DNA of 64,000 nt, from contig NZ_RHNZ01000006.1 in NCBI RefSeq assembly GCF_003946395.1, positions 1-64,000 of the forward strand, written 5' to 3'. A program made the translations under genes and the position numbers. Below the pieces are notes generated by a model. The model worked only from the letters and a program-made list of their open reading frames with translations. It had not been told where the DNA came from and did not search any database. The stretch comes from Levilactobacillus fuyuanensis. GTDB taxonomy: Bacteria; Bacillota; Bacilli; Lactobacillales; Lactobacillaceae. Positions 26,556 through 36,686 of this stretch are shown piece after piece. The stretch's first letter is position 1. Each line of letters starts with the position of its first letter.

Positions 26556-27368
26556 CTATTCAGCTAGCTTGAGATAGTCTTGCAGGTAAGTGGCTAGGCC
26601 GTCATGGTCATTATCGAATGTGGTCATGTCATTGGCCAGACTCTTGATTGGTGCGGTGGCGTTTTGCATGGCCACGCCCCAACCGGCGTAATCGATCATT
26701 GCGGCATCGTTATGTTCGTCGCCAAAAGCAATGATGTTTTTCCGGTCAATCTGATAATGGTGAGCCAGCACTTCAACCCCGGTGGCCTTCTGAACGCCCT
26801 TGACGCCCAGTTCAACCACGGCGTTAGGGCCGCCCCATGGTGCCGCGTCCACGACATCGTTGAAGTTGTGTCGCAGGTAGCTCAGCAGGTGGTCCTCATG
26901 ACTGCGGTCAACAGCGACCGTCAGACTGATCGGGTTTTGCTGAAGCGTCTTTTGATTTAAGATTTCGTTGGACTGCAGTACGGTTGGGAAGAAGCCAACT
27001 TCGACGGGATGGTCCCGTACGGCCAGAAAGAGATTCTTGCCTTCGGCGGCAATCATGTTGATCCCCAGTTCGGCACGGTGAGCCAAGAGGTCGAAGGCGA
27101 CGTCCTTACTGAACGTATACTGGTATTCGTCATGCCAGTGTTGATGGGGGATGTGGCCCAGACTCCCGTTGAAATTGATCATTGGACCATCCAGATGTAA
27201 TTCATCATAAAAGTTTGCGGAGATGCGGTTCGGCCGACCCGTCACGATACTGACGATGTGACCGGCTTCACGCGCCTGAGTCAAAACGGCTTTCGTCTTG
27301 GCAGAGATCTGGGCGTCCGCATTTAAAGTGGTGCCATCAAGGTCGATGGCGATTAATTTTCGTTCCAA
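26556..27368 (-). CDS. Cof-type HAD hydrolase, 270 aa
   Basis: This is a cytoplasmic sugar-phosphate or nucleotide phosphatase of the HAD superfamily, Cof subfamily (IIB). Motif I is AIDLDGTTLNADAQIS (nucleophile Asp), motif II lies in VSIVTGRPNR, and motif IV is IAFGDEHNDAAMIDYAG. The cap domain is between, and length is typical. The substrate cannot be told from sequence. The start is TTG at 27368 with GAGGTG about 9 nt upstream; no ATG is suitable. It is divergent from the rsmF-like gene and ends at its own terminator. Confidence 0.9.
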   Translation of the reverse strand: MERKLIAIDLDGTTLNADAQISAKTKAVLTQAREAGHIVSIVTGRPNRISANFYDELHLDGPMINFNGSLGHIPHQHWHDEYQYTFSKDVAFDLLAHRAELGINMIAAEGKNLFLAVRDHPVEVGFFPTVLQSNEILNQKTLQQNPISLTVAVDRSHEDHLLSYLRHNFNDVVDAAPWGGPNAVVELGVKGVQKATGVEVLAHHYQIDRKNIIAFGDEHNDAAMIDYAGWGVAMQNATAPIKSLANDMTTFDNDHDGLATYLQDYLKLAE

Positions 27369-27586
27369 CAGAGAACACCTCGCATTAGTGATTTAGAGTC
27401 GTGTAGGTGAAGCAAAGTAACCCTCTCAATGTAACATATCTCGCCGCGACTTGCATCCATTTCAACTAGCTGTGGGGTAGTGCTGGCCGGTCGAAACGGG
27501 TATAATAGGCAGAGTGAATTTGAGCGAATTAGCATTATGTATATAGCAAATAAATCAATTGTAGGATGCAAAATGGAGGAATAACG

Positions 27587-28957
27587 GTGAATTTACCTGA
27601 AGACTTTATCACGAAGTACCGCGACCTATTGGGCTCAGAAGCCGATGACTTTTTAGCGAGTTTTGACACGCCGAGTCTGAGTGGCTACCGGGTTAACCCG
27701 GCCCATCATGATTTGCCAGCCAAATTAACCGCGGCTGAGCCGGTTCCGTATGAACCACTCGGCCACTTCGGCACGGTTGGTGGGCGGACGTTGATGCACC
27801 AGAGCGGGGCCGTTTACAGTCAGGAACCGAGCGCCATGTTTGTCGGTGCCACGGCGGCACCCCAGCCGGGCGAGAAGGTGCTCGATCTGTGTGCCGCACC
27901 TGGGGGGAAAACCACTCATTTGGCCAGCTACTTACAGGGAACGGGTCTGCTAGTGACCAATGAAATCAACCGGAAGCGGGTCAAGGTGTTGGCAGAAAAT
28001 GTCGAACGCTTTGGCGTGCAATCCGCGCTGATTTTGAACGAGTCACCGGATCGTTTGAGTCCGGTTTTCCCCGACTACTTTGACAAGGTACTGGTCGATG
28101 CGCCATGTTCAGGCGAAGGGATGTTCCGCAAGGATCCCGATGCCATGTCCTACTGGTCCCTCGATTACGTTCAGGACTGTGCGACACGACAACGCGAAAT
28201 CATGACGGAAGCCTTGAAGATGGTCAAACCCGGTGGTCAGTTGATCTATTCGACGTGTACTTTTGCACCGGAAGAGGACGAACAGATGATGGCCTGGGTG
28301 TTGGATAACTTCCCAGAGTTCCACCTGGTGCCGATCAAGAAGGTTGGTGGCGTCGTGGATGCTCGTCCAGAATGGGCTAACGGCAATCCAGAGCTCAAGA
28401 AGGCTGCGCGGTTATTCCCACACCTGATGAAGGGTGAGGGTCACTTTGTGGCGAAGCTCGAACGGGACACCGGTGATGTACCAGCTGTTCACGGCCAAGC
28501 CAAGTTGGGGACACAGTTGACGGGTGATCAACGCAAATTGTGGCAGGCCTTTGCCACCGAAGTTCTGGGGCAAGATTCGTTTGACAATTTGATCACCGTC
28601 AAGGATCAACTGTTTGCCGTACCGGCCGGATTACCCAATCTGAAGAAGTGCCACGTTTTCCGTCCCGGCTTACATTTAGGAACGTTCAAGAAGAACCGCT
28701 TCGAACCGGCCTACGCATTGGCCTTAGCGAGCGACCCGCAAAACGTGGCGCAAACACTGGCTATCACCACTGATCAGTGGCGGGCCTGGGTTCACGGCGA
28801 AACCTTCACGTTGGCGACGGCGCCACAGAAGGGCTGGTACCTATTGACGTGTGACAGTCAGCCGGTTGGTTTCGGTAAGGTCGTTGGCGCGACGGTGAAG
28901 AACTTCTTCCCTAAAGGGCTGCGCTTTACGGTCTATGATGAAGATCTGCAGGACTAA
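27587..28957 (+). CDS. rsmF: RsmF/NOP2-family 16S rRNA m5C methyltransferase, 456 aa
   Basis: This enzyme methylates cytosine C5 in rRNA using SAM. Motif I is VLDLCAAPGGKTTHLASYL. The two catalytic cysteines lie in LVDAPCSGEGMFRKD and LIYSTCTFAPEEDEQM. The C-terminal region (about 290-456) is the RsmF-specific extension with a PUA-like part. The exact target cytosine in this organism is not shown. The start is GTG 27587 behind GGAGG; the frame extends to ATG 27566, but that would place the ribosome binding site inside the gene. It shares a bidirectional terminator with the mevalonate operon. Confidence 0.92.
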   Translation: MNLPEDFITKYRDLLGSEADDFLASFDTPSLSGYRVNPAHHDLPAKLTAAEPVPYEPLGHFGTVGGRTLMHQSGAVYSQEPSAMFVGATAAPQPGEKVLDLCAAPGGKTTHLASYLQGTGLLVTNEINRKRVKVLAENVERFGVQSALILNESPDRLSPVFPDYFDKVLVDAPCSGEGMFRKDPDAMSYWSLDYVQDCATRQREIMTEALKMVKPGGQLIYSTCTFAPEEDEQMMAWVLDNFPEFHLVPIKKVGGVVDARPEWANGNPELKKAARLFPHLMKGEGHFVAKLERDTGDVPAVHGQAKLGTQLTGDQRKLWQAFATEVLGQDSFDNLITVKDQLFAVPAGLPNLKKCHVFRPGLHLGTFKKNRFEPAYALALASDPQNVAQTLAITTDQWRAWVHGETFTLATAPQKGWYLLTCDSQPVGFGKVVGATVKNFFPKGLRFTVYDEDLQD

Positions 28958-28985
28958 TGACGATTTAATCAATTAAAGAGTAATC

Positions 28986-29053
28986 AAAAATCCCCATAGC
29001 ACGGCAACACTGGCTTTTAACAACCATGTTTGTCCTGCTATGGGGATTTTCTA
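28986..29053. terminator. Bidirectional terminator between rsmF and fni
   Basis: AAAAATCCCCATAGCA and TGCTATGGGGATTTT form a 15-bp stem around a loop of about 34 nt. Confidence 0.85.
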
Positions 29054-29083
29054 AATTTTAATGTTTGTAAGAAGCAAAAAGCG

Positions 29084-30124
29084 CTACTGAGTTAGCCCAC
29101 GTTGCCGGCAATAACTCTCTAATTCGGGGGGCAAAATAAGTTTCTGTTCCCGGAGTTCCGCCAAGTTGTGGGTACCAAGTAATGTCATGATTGTCTTGAG
29201 TCCCGTTTGCCAATCCAGCAACATTTGCGTGGTCGTGGCTTCATCGGTCTTAATCAGACTGTGTAACACTTGACCGGCACTGCCAACGACCGATGCACCG
29301 AGCGCTAAGGCTTTGGCCACATCGAGGGGGTGACGAACACCACCGGTAGCGATGGCCGTTAAGTTGGGAGTCTGCTGGGCTTCCAACAGAGACTCGACCG
29401 TTGATTGTCCCCAACCAGCCAGGTAGTTGAGTTCCTTTTCCGGGCGACGGAAGTTTTCGATTTGCGCGAAATTTGTCCCGCCCCGCCCGCCAAGATCTAC
29501 GAACTTTACGCCGACGTTAGCCAACTGGGCCAGTGTCTCGTGGGCCATCCCGAAACCGACTTCCTTAACGATTACCGGAACGTCGAGTGCGGCCACAATT
29601 TCTCCGATTTCAGCCAACCAGTGAAAGTCACGATCACCCTCAGGCATGACCAACTCCTGGGCCACATTGACGTGGACTTCCAGGGCATCGGCTGCCAACA
29701 TGGTCACAGCTGCTCGTGCTTGGGCCACCGTGTGACCGGCGCCGATATTGGCAAAGACTAAACCATCGGGGTTATTTTCCCGCAACACGGTGAAAGTCGG
29801 CACAGCAGCGGCATCTTTGAGAGCAATGCTCTGTGATCCGCTGGCGACGGGCATCCCCGTCGCGGCAGCGATACGGCCCAGCATGGCGTTGACTTTGCCC
29901 GTCCGCGGACTCCCACCTGTCATGGCTTCGATCATCATTGGTACGGGTAGTGTCAACGGGCCCAGCTGAGTCTGTAGGTTCACGTCACTGAATGCCATTT
30001 CTGGTAAGCTCTGGTGCACGAACCGCAACTGGTCGAATTGACTAGCGGCGTGTTCCTGGTAAAATTTTTCAGCCAGCGAAAGGTGTTCGTCCTTCCGGTG
30101 GGCGTGGCGGGATAGTTGTGCCAT
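29084..30124 (-). CDS. fni: Type 2 isopentenyl-diphosphate isomerase, 346 aa
   Basis: This FMN- and NADPH-dependent enzyme interconverts isopentenyl and dimethylallyl diphosphate. The N-terminal [16 protein letters not shown] is the family signature; [51 protein letters not shown] and [14 protein letters not shown] are conserved FMN- and substrate-binding parts. It is the last gene of the operon mvaK1-mvaD-mvaK2-fni, 11 nt after mvaK2. AAGGAG precedes ATG 30124. Confidence 0.97.
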   Translation of the reverse strand: MAQLSRHAHRKDEHLSLAEKFYQEHAASQFDQLRFVHQSLPEMAFSDVNLQTQLGPLTLPVPMMIEAMTGGSPRTGKVNAMLGRIAAATGMPVASGSQSIALKDAAAVPTFTVLRENNPDGLVFANIGAGHTVAQARAAVTMLAADALEVHVNVAQELVMPEGDRDFHWLAEIGEIVAALDVPVIVKEVGFGMAHETLAQLANVGVKFVDLGGRGGTNFAQIENFRRPEKELNYLAGWGQSTVESLLEAQQTPNLTAIATGGVRHPLDVAKALALGASVVGSAGQVLHSLIKTDEATTTQMLLDWQTGLKTIMTLLGTHNLAELREQKLILPPELESYCRQRGLTQ

Positions 30125-30135
30125 AAGTGGGCTCC

Positions 30136-31209
30136 TTACTCAATCACGTGATGGACGTTTAATTTCAAAGGTTCAATACCGCGGTGTTCCCATTCCTTTA
30201 GCAGACTAGCCAGGTCATTGGCCGCGTTGATGATGACGATACCACAGTCACCACCACCGGCACCAGAGGACTTGGCCGCACCGCCGATATGAACAGCAAT
30301 GTCGCACATGGTCTTTAGTAACTTAGTCTCAATGGTAACATGGCTCAAGTTGGCCAGCTGGTTCAGCAGTTGCCGGTTGACGTCGATCTCTCTTTGAATG
30401 GCATCGAGGTCCTGGTCGTGGAAGCCAGCAATCATCCGTTGTAGACAAGCTTTACTTTCCCGTAGAAAGGCGTGATAGTCGTCACGCCGGGTAGCCTTAA
30501 AGAGGGCGACCTTGTCGACAAGATGGGAGGTGGAAGCCGGCGTACCGGTCCAACCAATCATCAGACGAAGGGGTTCCGGTGGCGTTAACAGTTCAATCTG
30601 CAGGCCGGGCCAATCCATCGTCAATAGGTCGGTCAGGCTAATTTCACGACGTGCTGAAGCCAGCCAGTCGCGGTCGAAGGCTTGATAGGCAATCCAACCG
30701 CCGTAAACGGAGGCGGCGATGTCACCCAGAGAGCCGTTGCCTTGGACGTCCAAATGAGCGATAGCGGCCAATTTGAACAGGCGATCCTTGGGCATATCGA
30801 TGCCGTAGAATTGGCACAGAGCCTTTACAGTCGCCACAGTCACGGCGGCCGAGGAGCCCAGACCGTACTTCTTACCATCGGCGCTGTCGAGGTCACTGTT
30901 GACGTTCAAATGGTAAATGGCGAGTGGCTTGCCCAGTGACTGGGCGTACTGTTCAGTCAATCGAATGGCCGACAGGATATAGTGGAAGGGGTTGTCCCGG
31001 TTGTCAAAAACGAGCTCGGTTCCCTGGCGTTGCCAGTAGAGGGAGTTCTCTTGGTATTGTTTGGAGGCGATCCGCCCGTAATCGTGGCTAGGTGTAATTG
31101 TGACGGTCACAAATTGGTTCAAGGCCACAATAATGGCCGGATAGCCCGGCTCAACCACGGCGTATTCGCCAGCAATATAGAGTTTTCCGGGTGCTTGCGC
31201 GGAAATCAA
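30136..31209 (-). CDS. mvaK2: Phosphomevalonate kinase, 357 aa
   Basis: This GHMP kinase phosphorylates mevalonate-5-phosphate. N-terminal [20 protein letters not shown] is typical of the bacterial PMK; the ATP loop is [20 protein letters not shown], and the C-terminal GHMP motif is [15 protein letters not shown]. The start codon is TTG at 31209, with AAGGGA about 11 nt upstream; no ATG or GTG is available before APGK. It lies between mvaD and fni in the mevalonate operon. Confidence 0.96.
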   Translation of the reverse strand: MISAQAPGKLYIAGEYAVVEPGYPAIIVALNQFVTVTITPSHDYGRIASKQYQENSLYWQRQGTELVFDNRDNPFHYILSAIRLTEQYAQSLGKPLAIYHLNVNSDLDSADGKKYGLGSSAAVTVATVKALCQFYGIDMPKDRLFKLAAIAHLDVQGNGSLGDIAASVYGGWIAYQAFDRDWLASARREISLTDLLTMDWPGLQIELLTPPEPLRLMIGWTGTPASTSHLVDKVALFKATRRDDYHAFLRESKACLQRMIAGFHDQDLDAIQREIDVNRQLLNQLANLSHVTIETKLLKTMCDIAVHIGGAAKSSGAGGGDCGIVIINAANDLASLLKEWEHRGIEPLKLNVHHVIE

Positions 31210-31276
31210 AAAATCAGGTCCCTTCTGTAACAGTTAATAGTTTAGTAAGTTGTAGTTGGTTTAAATCTTGAAATGG

Positions 31277-32260
31277 TCAGGCTTTGTTTAAAAATTGAAT
31301 ACCAGGGCCTGGATGGGCCACAATAACGTTATCGCTTCCGAATTGACGGGCGAAGCGCTCCTGAATTGCAGAAACGTCTGCCGTTTGACAGAAGACTTTC
31401 AGATTTGGACCGGCATCCAGGGTGTAATAGCATTCTAAGCCGGCCGCCCGAAGCCCCTTGACCGTCTGCATGGCGGTCAGGGTGTCTCCGTTGAAGTAAC
31501 TAAAGGGCGGCCGGGCGCTGAGCGTCAGCGCGTGCATCCGCATGGCATTGGTCTCCAGTGTTTCGCCCAGCGTTGTGAAATCCTGCGCGCGAATCGCGGG
31601 CTTAATCGCATCGAGGTCATCGGCAACAATCTGCTTCCAAGCCGGATAGAACGGCGAGGTGGTGACGCTACTTTGCATCCCTTGGCGCGAGCTGACCTTC
31701 TTGTGGTGGGGGTCTAAGACCAGTGCCACTACGGCGATGGGCCAGGTTACGTCTTCAATCAGGGGCACCGCACGGGAGCTAAGGTCATCGTGACCCGCTT
31801 CCCATTCGACGAATCCACCGAAAATGGAGCGGGTGGCGGAACCCGATCCGCGCCGAGCGAGCCGCGACAGGGCGGTCCGGTCAAGATCCATGCCGGCAGC
31901 TCGGCTGGCAGCACCCGCTAACGCCGCAAAAGCGGAGGCTGAGGACGCCAAACCCGCAGCGGTCGGCACGTGATTCACGGAAGTTACTCGCGCAAAAGAG
32001 GTGCGCGAAGCTTGTTGGCGCACCAAGTTGAGAAAGTTATGTACTTTTTTGGCCGCTTCCGAAGAGAGTAACTGATCGTTAACGGTCACTTCGTCGGCAG
32101 TCAGCTGGTCATCGAATGTGACCGTGGTATCCGTGTAGAACTGGTCAAGGGTGAGCGAAAGACTACTCGTTTGCGGCAGCATTAGCTCGGTATCGGCCTT
32201 ACCCCAATATTTGACCAGCGCAATGTTGGTATGTGCTCTTGCGGTTACCGTTGCGTTCAT
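31277..32260 (-). CDS. mvaD: Diphosphomevalonate decarboxylase, 327 aa
   Basis: This enzyme makes isopentenyl diphosphate by ATP-dependent decarboxylation. The start TARAHTNIALVKYWGKAD is the family signature, and the GHMP loop is VPTAAGLASSASAFAALAGAAS. Further signs are RRGSGSATRSIFGGFVEWE and YTLDAGPNLKVFC. I use ATG 32260, which overlaps the mvaK1 stop (ATGA) and has AGAGGAGG; the longer open frame upstream runs inside mvaK1. Confidence 0.97.
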   Translation of the reverse strand: MNATVTARAHTNIALVKYWGKADTELMLPQTSSLSLTLDQFYTDTTVTFDDQLTADEVTVNDQLLSSEAAKKVHNFLNLVRQQASRTSFARVTSVNHVPTAAGLASSASAFAALAGAASRAAGMDLDRTALSRLARRGSGSATRSIFGGFVEWEAGHDDLSSRAVPLIEDVTWPIAVVALVLDPHHKKVSSRQGMQSSVTTSPFYPAWKQIVADDLDAIKPAIRAQDFTTLGETLETNAMRMHALTLSARPPFSYFNGDTLTAMQTVKGLRAAGLECYYTLDAGPNLKVFCQTADVSAIQERFARQFGSDNVIVAHPGPGIQFLNKA

Positions 32261-33210
32261 TCGGTTTCCTCCTCTAAGTTGAAAGCTTCGATCCACGTTG
32301 CTGTGGCACCGGCATCGATCAGACTTTTTTGGACGCGTTGCGTGGTCGTCAGATCGGGACACAGGGCGATGAGACAGCCGCCCATGCCGCCACCGGTAAG
32401 TTTGGCGCCTAGTGCACCATTAGTGGTGGCAACCTGGGTCAAGCGGTCTAATTCAAGCGAGCTGACACCCAAGCCACGTAATTGCGTTTGAGCCTCACTG
32501 ATAATGGCTCCCAAACGGTTTAAATCGGGTTTGGCTAGGGCCGTTCGAGCGTCGGCACTCAGTCGGCCCAACGTTTGAATCTGTAAGTCGGTTTCAGTTG
32601 GCAATGTCGTCTTTCGTCGAGCTACGGCAGAGACGGCTTTACCAGTCTGTCCCTTGATGCCACTGTCGGCAATCACCAGGTACCCCTGCAAAGCAAAGGG
32701 AATCTGTGTGGTCTCCTGGTGGGGAACGAACCAGATAGGGACATCTGAACTGACTGTTGCGGCGTCGATCCCACTGGGATTCCCATGGGTGATCTTTTCA
32801 GCAATATCGGCGTTGGCGAGCAAGAGATCGCGATTTAACGGGCGGTCAAAAAAAGCGTACATGGCCCGGGTGATCGCTACGGCAACGGCCGCGGAAGACC
32901 CCATGCCACGTTCGGCCGGTAGATCACTGGTGATATTCATTTCAAACGGTGTTTCGTGACCGTCAAAACGGCTAAGCAAGGTGTCGATTAGTTTGGCGAC
33001 ACCGGCTAAGTTTTGGCCCAACTGCACGATTGGTCCGTCGAAGTAACGACTCGTCAATCGTTGTCCGGCAGTCACCGACCGCATCGTGACATTAGTCGTT
33101 ACGGAGGGTAATGGCAGGGCAATCGCAGGTTGGCCGTAGACCACGCTATGATCACCGATGAGAATAATTTTGGCATTACTTTGTCCGCTTACCGTTTTGC
33201 CCAAGGTCAC
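32257..33210 (-). CDS. mvaK1: Mevalonate kinase, 317 aa
   Basis: This is the first step of the lower mevalonate pathway, phosphorylating mevalonate. The N-terminus SNAKIILIGDHSVVYGQPAIALP, the loop DLPAERGMGSSAAVAVAITRA and the C-terminal GALGAKLTGGGMGGCLIAL are typical. The start is GTG 33210 with a weak GAAAGTGAG site; an ATG further upstream is followed at once by a stop. It heads the operon, so the promoter must lie in 33211-33340. Confidence 0.96.
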   Translation of the reverse strand: MTLGKTVSGQSNAKIILIGDHSVVYGQPAIALPLPSVTTNVTMRSVTAGQRLTSRYFDGPIVQLGQNLAGVAKLIDTLLSRFDGHETPFEMNITSDLPAERGMGSSAAVAVAITRAMYAFFDRPLNRDLLLANADIAEKITHGNPSGIDAATVSSDVPIWFVPHQETTQIPFALQGYLVIADSGIKGQTGKAVSAVARRKTTLPTETDLQIQTLGRLSADARTALAKPDLNRLGAIISEAQTQLRGLGVSSLELDRLTQVATTNGALGAKLTGGGMGGCLIALCPDLTTTQRVQKSLIDAGATATWIEAFNLEEETE

Positions 33211-33480
33211 TCGCTCACTTTCTTCATTAAATTTCCTACCAGAATATCATACTCTACTGATTACTAATGTGCTAGTTTTGCCGCGGAAAATTTGCAAATC
33301 TACGAAAAATTAACCCTTTCTATAGAAAGTTTTTCGAAAAAACGGTGAAACCTGGTAAAAATGTAGATGGTGTGTGACTGTTTGCGTTAGTTGAAACCTT
33401 TGTTGCTATTCGGGCGTGAAGGGAACCCAATAGCACCCTTTCTGCCAGTTTCGTGTAAAAATATAAAAAATGTTATGAAA
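33211..33480. promoter_or_regulatory. Upstream region of the mevalonate operon
   Basis: Two adjacent perfect palindromes are present: CTTTCTATAGAAAG (33316-33329) and TTTTTCGAAAAA (33330-33341). A minus-strand TATGAT lies nearer the gene, but its -35 is poor. The rest is AT-rich without a frame. Confidence 0.4.
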
Positions 33481-33499
33481 TTTTAGGAAGGCATTTGTC

Positions 33500-33690
33500 G
33501 TCGTTCACGCGCGGTCGAGGGTGTAGCCAGCCGGGATGGTGAGACCATTGAGACGGTGACTTGGCGTTTATGACATGGGCTTTGACAAAAGTCTATGTCA
33601 AGGTGAAAGACCGCTCCTTCAGGCTTTTACCGGTCCCCACAGCAGCCGGAATTCTTGGCAGCCGAAGGCGATGTGTAGCGGCAATGTTGA
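33500..33690 (+). ncRNA. Candidate structured element B
   Basis: Located upstream of dinG. It contains a TGACAT/ATGTCA hairpin (about 33566-33600) and a 3' module with CGGTCCCCACAGC (33631-33643) followed by GGAATTCTTGGCA and a GCCGAAGGC hairpin. The same order is found in element A (26442-26480), with the triloop changed from GAA to GCA. No credible coding frame crosses it. Confidence 0.45.
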
Positions 33691-33792
33691 TCAAACCCTA
33701 TTTTGGCTGAGACCGTAGTAGCGCTACTGGCTTAAGTGGTGTATCATAGTGCCAGTTATTAACGCAATTGTGCAGAAATTGGTGAGCATATT

Positions 33793-36636
33793 ATGGATAA
33801 AGACACGGTTTACGCGGTGGTTGATATTGAGACTACTGGAACCAGTGTGACAGATGGCGACCGCATTATCCAGATTGGGTGCGTCTTCGTCCAGCATAAT
33901 CAGATTATTAATCACTTCGAGACTGATGTGAATCCGTTGCGGGAGATTCCTGCGTCGATTTCACGGTTAACGGGGATTACGAACAAACGCGTCCGGCACG
34001 CGCCGCTCTTTGACGATGTCGCCGCGACGTTGTATAGCCAATTGACCAATACGGTCTTTGTGGCGCACAACGTTAATTTTGATTTACCCTTTATCAATGC
34101 GGAGTTTGCCCGCGTGGGTTATCCCGAATTGACAATTGAGGGCCTTGACACGGTATCGCTTAGTCAGATTTTACTGCCAACAGCAGCGAGTTTCCGGCTC
34201 CGCGACTTGAGCAGTCTCTTCAACATTGAACATGACAATCCGCACTCTGCGGATAGCGATGCTAGTGCCACGGCGGAACTCTTTATTTTTCTCTTTCGGC
34301 GACTCCGGGCTTTACCGTTGGTGACGCTGCAACAGATGATTGATCTCCATCCTGAACTACCGCTACAAACAGCGGCACTTTTTGACGTGGCCTTACGCTT
34401 GAACAATGAGAAGCCACGGAAATTGCCGGATTACCTGTATGTCAAGAACGGTTTGGCCTTACGCCGACCAGCGACTTTACCGGCGACGACGCTGGCAGAA
34501 CCGGTTAAATATCCTAAGACCAAGAAACAAAAACAAAAACTCATGCCAGACAATTTGGAGTGGCGGCCAGAACAGGCCAAAATGATGAATTATATTTACA
34601 ACAACTATGCTGCGAGTGATCAGCATCCCGTTAAGCAGATGATCGTTGAAGCACCAACTGGTATCGGGAAGAGCCTGGGGTATCTGTTGCCCATGGCTTA
34701 TCTGAACCAACAGGGGCCTACAGTGGTGATCAGTACGGCAACGACGCTTCTGCAGGAACAACTGCTGGATCAGACCTTACCGTTGCTTAATCAGATCGTG
34801 CCATTTCAGATCAACGCCGTGTTGGTTAAGGGAAGTCGACACTACCTGGACCTGCAGAAGTTTGCAGCGACGTTGAAGGTAGCTGAGACCTCGAAGCAAA
34901 CGCAGCTGTTGAAGCTTCGTCTGCTGGTTTGGCTGACGATGACCACGACTGGTGATTTGGACGAGCTACATTTGGCCACGTACCGAGCACCGTACTTTCA
35001 GGAGGTCGTTCATGAAGGGACGACGCGTACAGACAATCCTTTCTATGAGGATGACTTCTTGCGACGCCGGGATCAACGGATGACACAGGCCCAAGTGATT
35101 ATTGTGAATCATGCGTACCTCAGCGAGCATGCCAGCGAACTGGGCGAGCGCCTTGACCGGCCATATCTGGTCGTCGATGAAGCCCAACACTTAGCAGAAA
35201 ATACTTTGCGGCAACGCCGGACACAGATTAAGTTCGCCCAGTTGACCAACATGCTGCATCATATTCAACGCGATATCAACCGTGAGATTGGCCCGAGCCT
35301 GTTGGCACTGTTCACCGGCGACACGCAGGCAACCAACACGTTACACCGGTTGGTTTTGTTGAGTGAAGAGTTGGAGGAGTCGTTGAATCAGCTGGTCAAT
35401 CAGTTGTTCCTGGCCTTTCTCGCTCGACAGCGGGGGAATAATCAGAACCAGACAATTGAAAAATTAATTCCGACTGAAGAACTCGACGCTTTACGTCCCC
35501 AGACCGATCCGTTGGTTGCGACGATTGTAGCCGATACGACGGATCTTTTGGCTCAGCTGGGTGGTTTGCGGCAAAGCTTCGATCGTCAGCAGGATCGCTG
35601 CTCGGCCTCCGAACGTCACTTGTTCGAGCAGGTCGATACGCGAATTCACCAGTTTGACGATGAAGTCTCACAGTTACAGGACATCTTTGCCCAGGTGACG
35701 AAGACCCATACCGCCAGTCTTTTCTGGGTGACCATCAACCATGTGGGTGACCGGAACAGTTTACAATTTGCGAGTGGCTTGTTGGCAACTGAAGGCTTCC
35801 TGCGTCGGCAAATTTATGCGCACTTCCAGCCGGTTCTGTTAACGGGAGCAACTCTCTTTTCTTCTGGTCGTTCGCAATACATTCTGGACCAATTTGATTT
35901 GGACCGAGATGAGACCGTGACCCACCGGATGCGGTCGAGCTTTGACTACGGCGAACAGTCTCAGTTATTCATTGCCGATACGGGTCCCGAACTGAGTCGG
36001 GTTGCGCCAGCAGACTACGTGGTCTACCTGACCGCAGCAATCACTCAGATTGCGGGGGCCGTCAATAAGCAGACGCTAATTCTATTCAATTCTTTGAGTG
36101 TCATTGAACAGGTTTATCAGAAGTTAGTTGAACAGCCCGAGTTCGCCCAACATGAGATCTTTGCCCAGGGTATCAGTGGGAGTCGTGAACGGATTGCCAA
36201 ACGATTTGCTACCAGTCATGGCGCCATCTTGTTAGGTGCAGCTAGTTTCTGGGAAGGCATCGACTTGCCCGCCGAACAATTGGAATTGCTGATTGTGACG
36301 CGGCTACCGTTCGATTCTCCGGATCGGGTCTTCGTGAAGGCCGACTATGCTCGGTTAGAAGCGGCCGGGAAGAATCCATTCTATAACGCGGCCTTACCAG
36401 CGGCGACGCTGAAGCTGCGACAAGGCGTGGGTCGGCTGATCCGGACGCCGACGGATCGTGGCGCCATTGTGATTCTGGATCAACGGTTGATTGAACGGCA
36501 CTACGGTCAGAGTATTCTTCGTGCGCTACCGGCTGAGTTGCCACGGACGACCGGGGATGTCACGGCGATTTCCCAAGGTTTAGTTAATTTTTTCGAAAAA
36601 AAGCCGACCAAGTCGGTGACACCGCCAGAAGTTTGA
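33793..36636 (+). CDS. dinG: DinG-type helicase with N-terminal exonuclease domain, 947 aa
   Basis: The N-terminal DEDDh 3'-5' exonuclease (residues 1-180) shows VVDIETTGTS, FVAHNVNFDLPFI and HSADSDASATAELF. The superfamily 2 helicase (about 250-930) has Walker A EAPTGIGKSLGYL, the DEAH-type VVDEAQHLAEN and motif VI RQGVGRLIRTPTDRG. In Bacillus this protein (YpgE/DinG) is mainly an exonuclease. The Fe-S cysteines of E. coli DinG are not evident in the region between motifs Ia and II. A weak GGTGAG precedes ATG 33793. The ypmB-aspB-dnaD genes follow as in other Firmicutes. Confidence 0.95.
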   Translation: MDKDTVYAVVDIETTGTSVTDGDRIIQIGCVFVQHNQIINHFETDVNPLREIPASISRLTGITNKRVRHAPLFDDVAATLYSQLTNTVFVAHNVNFDLPFINAEFARVGYPELTIEGLDTVSLSQILLPTAASFRLRDLSSLFNIEHDNPHSADSDASATAELFIFLFRRLRALPLVTLQQMIDLHPELPLQTAALFDVALRLNNEKPRKLPDYLYVKNGLALRRPATLPATTLAEPVKYPKTKKQKQKLMPDNLEWRPEQAKMMNYIYNNYAASDQHPVKQMIVEAPTGIGKSLGYLLPMAYLNQQGPTVVISTATTLLQEQLLDQTLPLLNQIVPFQINAVLVKGSRHYLDLQKFAATLKVAETSKQTQLLKLRLLVWLTMTTTGDLDELHLATYRAPYFQEVVHEGTTRTDNPFYEDDFLRRRDQRMTQAQVIIVNHAYLSEHASELGERLDRPYLVVDEAQHLAENTLRQRRTQIKFAQLTNMLHHIQRDINREIGPSLLALFTGDTQATNTLHRLVLLSEELEESLNQLVNQLFLAFLARQRGNNQNQTIEKLIPTEELDALRPQTDPLVATIVADTTDLLAQLGGLRQSFDRQQDRCSASERHLFEQVDTRIHQFDDEVSQLQDIFAQVTKTHTASLFWVTINHVGDRNSLQFASGLLATEGFLRRQIYAHFQPVLLTGATLFSSGRSQYILDQFDLDRDETVTHRMRSSFDYGEQSQLFIADTGPELSRVAPADYVVYLTAAITQIAGAVNKQTLILFNSLSVIEQVYQKLVEQPEFAQHEIFAQGISGSRERIAKRFATSHGAILLGAASFWEGIDLPAEQLELLIVTRLPFDSPDRVFVKADYARLEAAGKNPFYNAALPAATLKLRQGVGRLIRTPTDRGAIVILDQRLIERHYGQSILRALPAELPRTTGDVTAISQGLVNFFEKKPTKSVTPPEV

Positions 36637-36674
36637 TATAATTGGACAAGATTGAATTCTGACAAGGGAGTACG

Positions 36675-36686
36675 ATGGAAAATTGA
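36675..36686 (+). other. Possible three-codon minicistron before ypmB
   Basis: ATG GAA AAT TGA follows a good AAGGGAG site at 36664-36670, and its stop overlaps the ATG of ypmB (TGATG). In Bacillus a small gene, ypmA, stands between dinG and ypmB; this may be what remains, or a translational coupling device. Confidence 0.3.

Noticed and set aside
26311..26577. 88-codon plus frame across element A
   Set aside because: It follows inverted repeats, ends in a terminator of another gene and has no family likeness.
28105..28324. Antisense and alternate frames inside rsmF, glpK, fhs and other GC-rich genes
   Set aside because: Strong codon bias of the main genes opens other frames; none has a start signal or a recognisable product.
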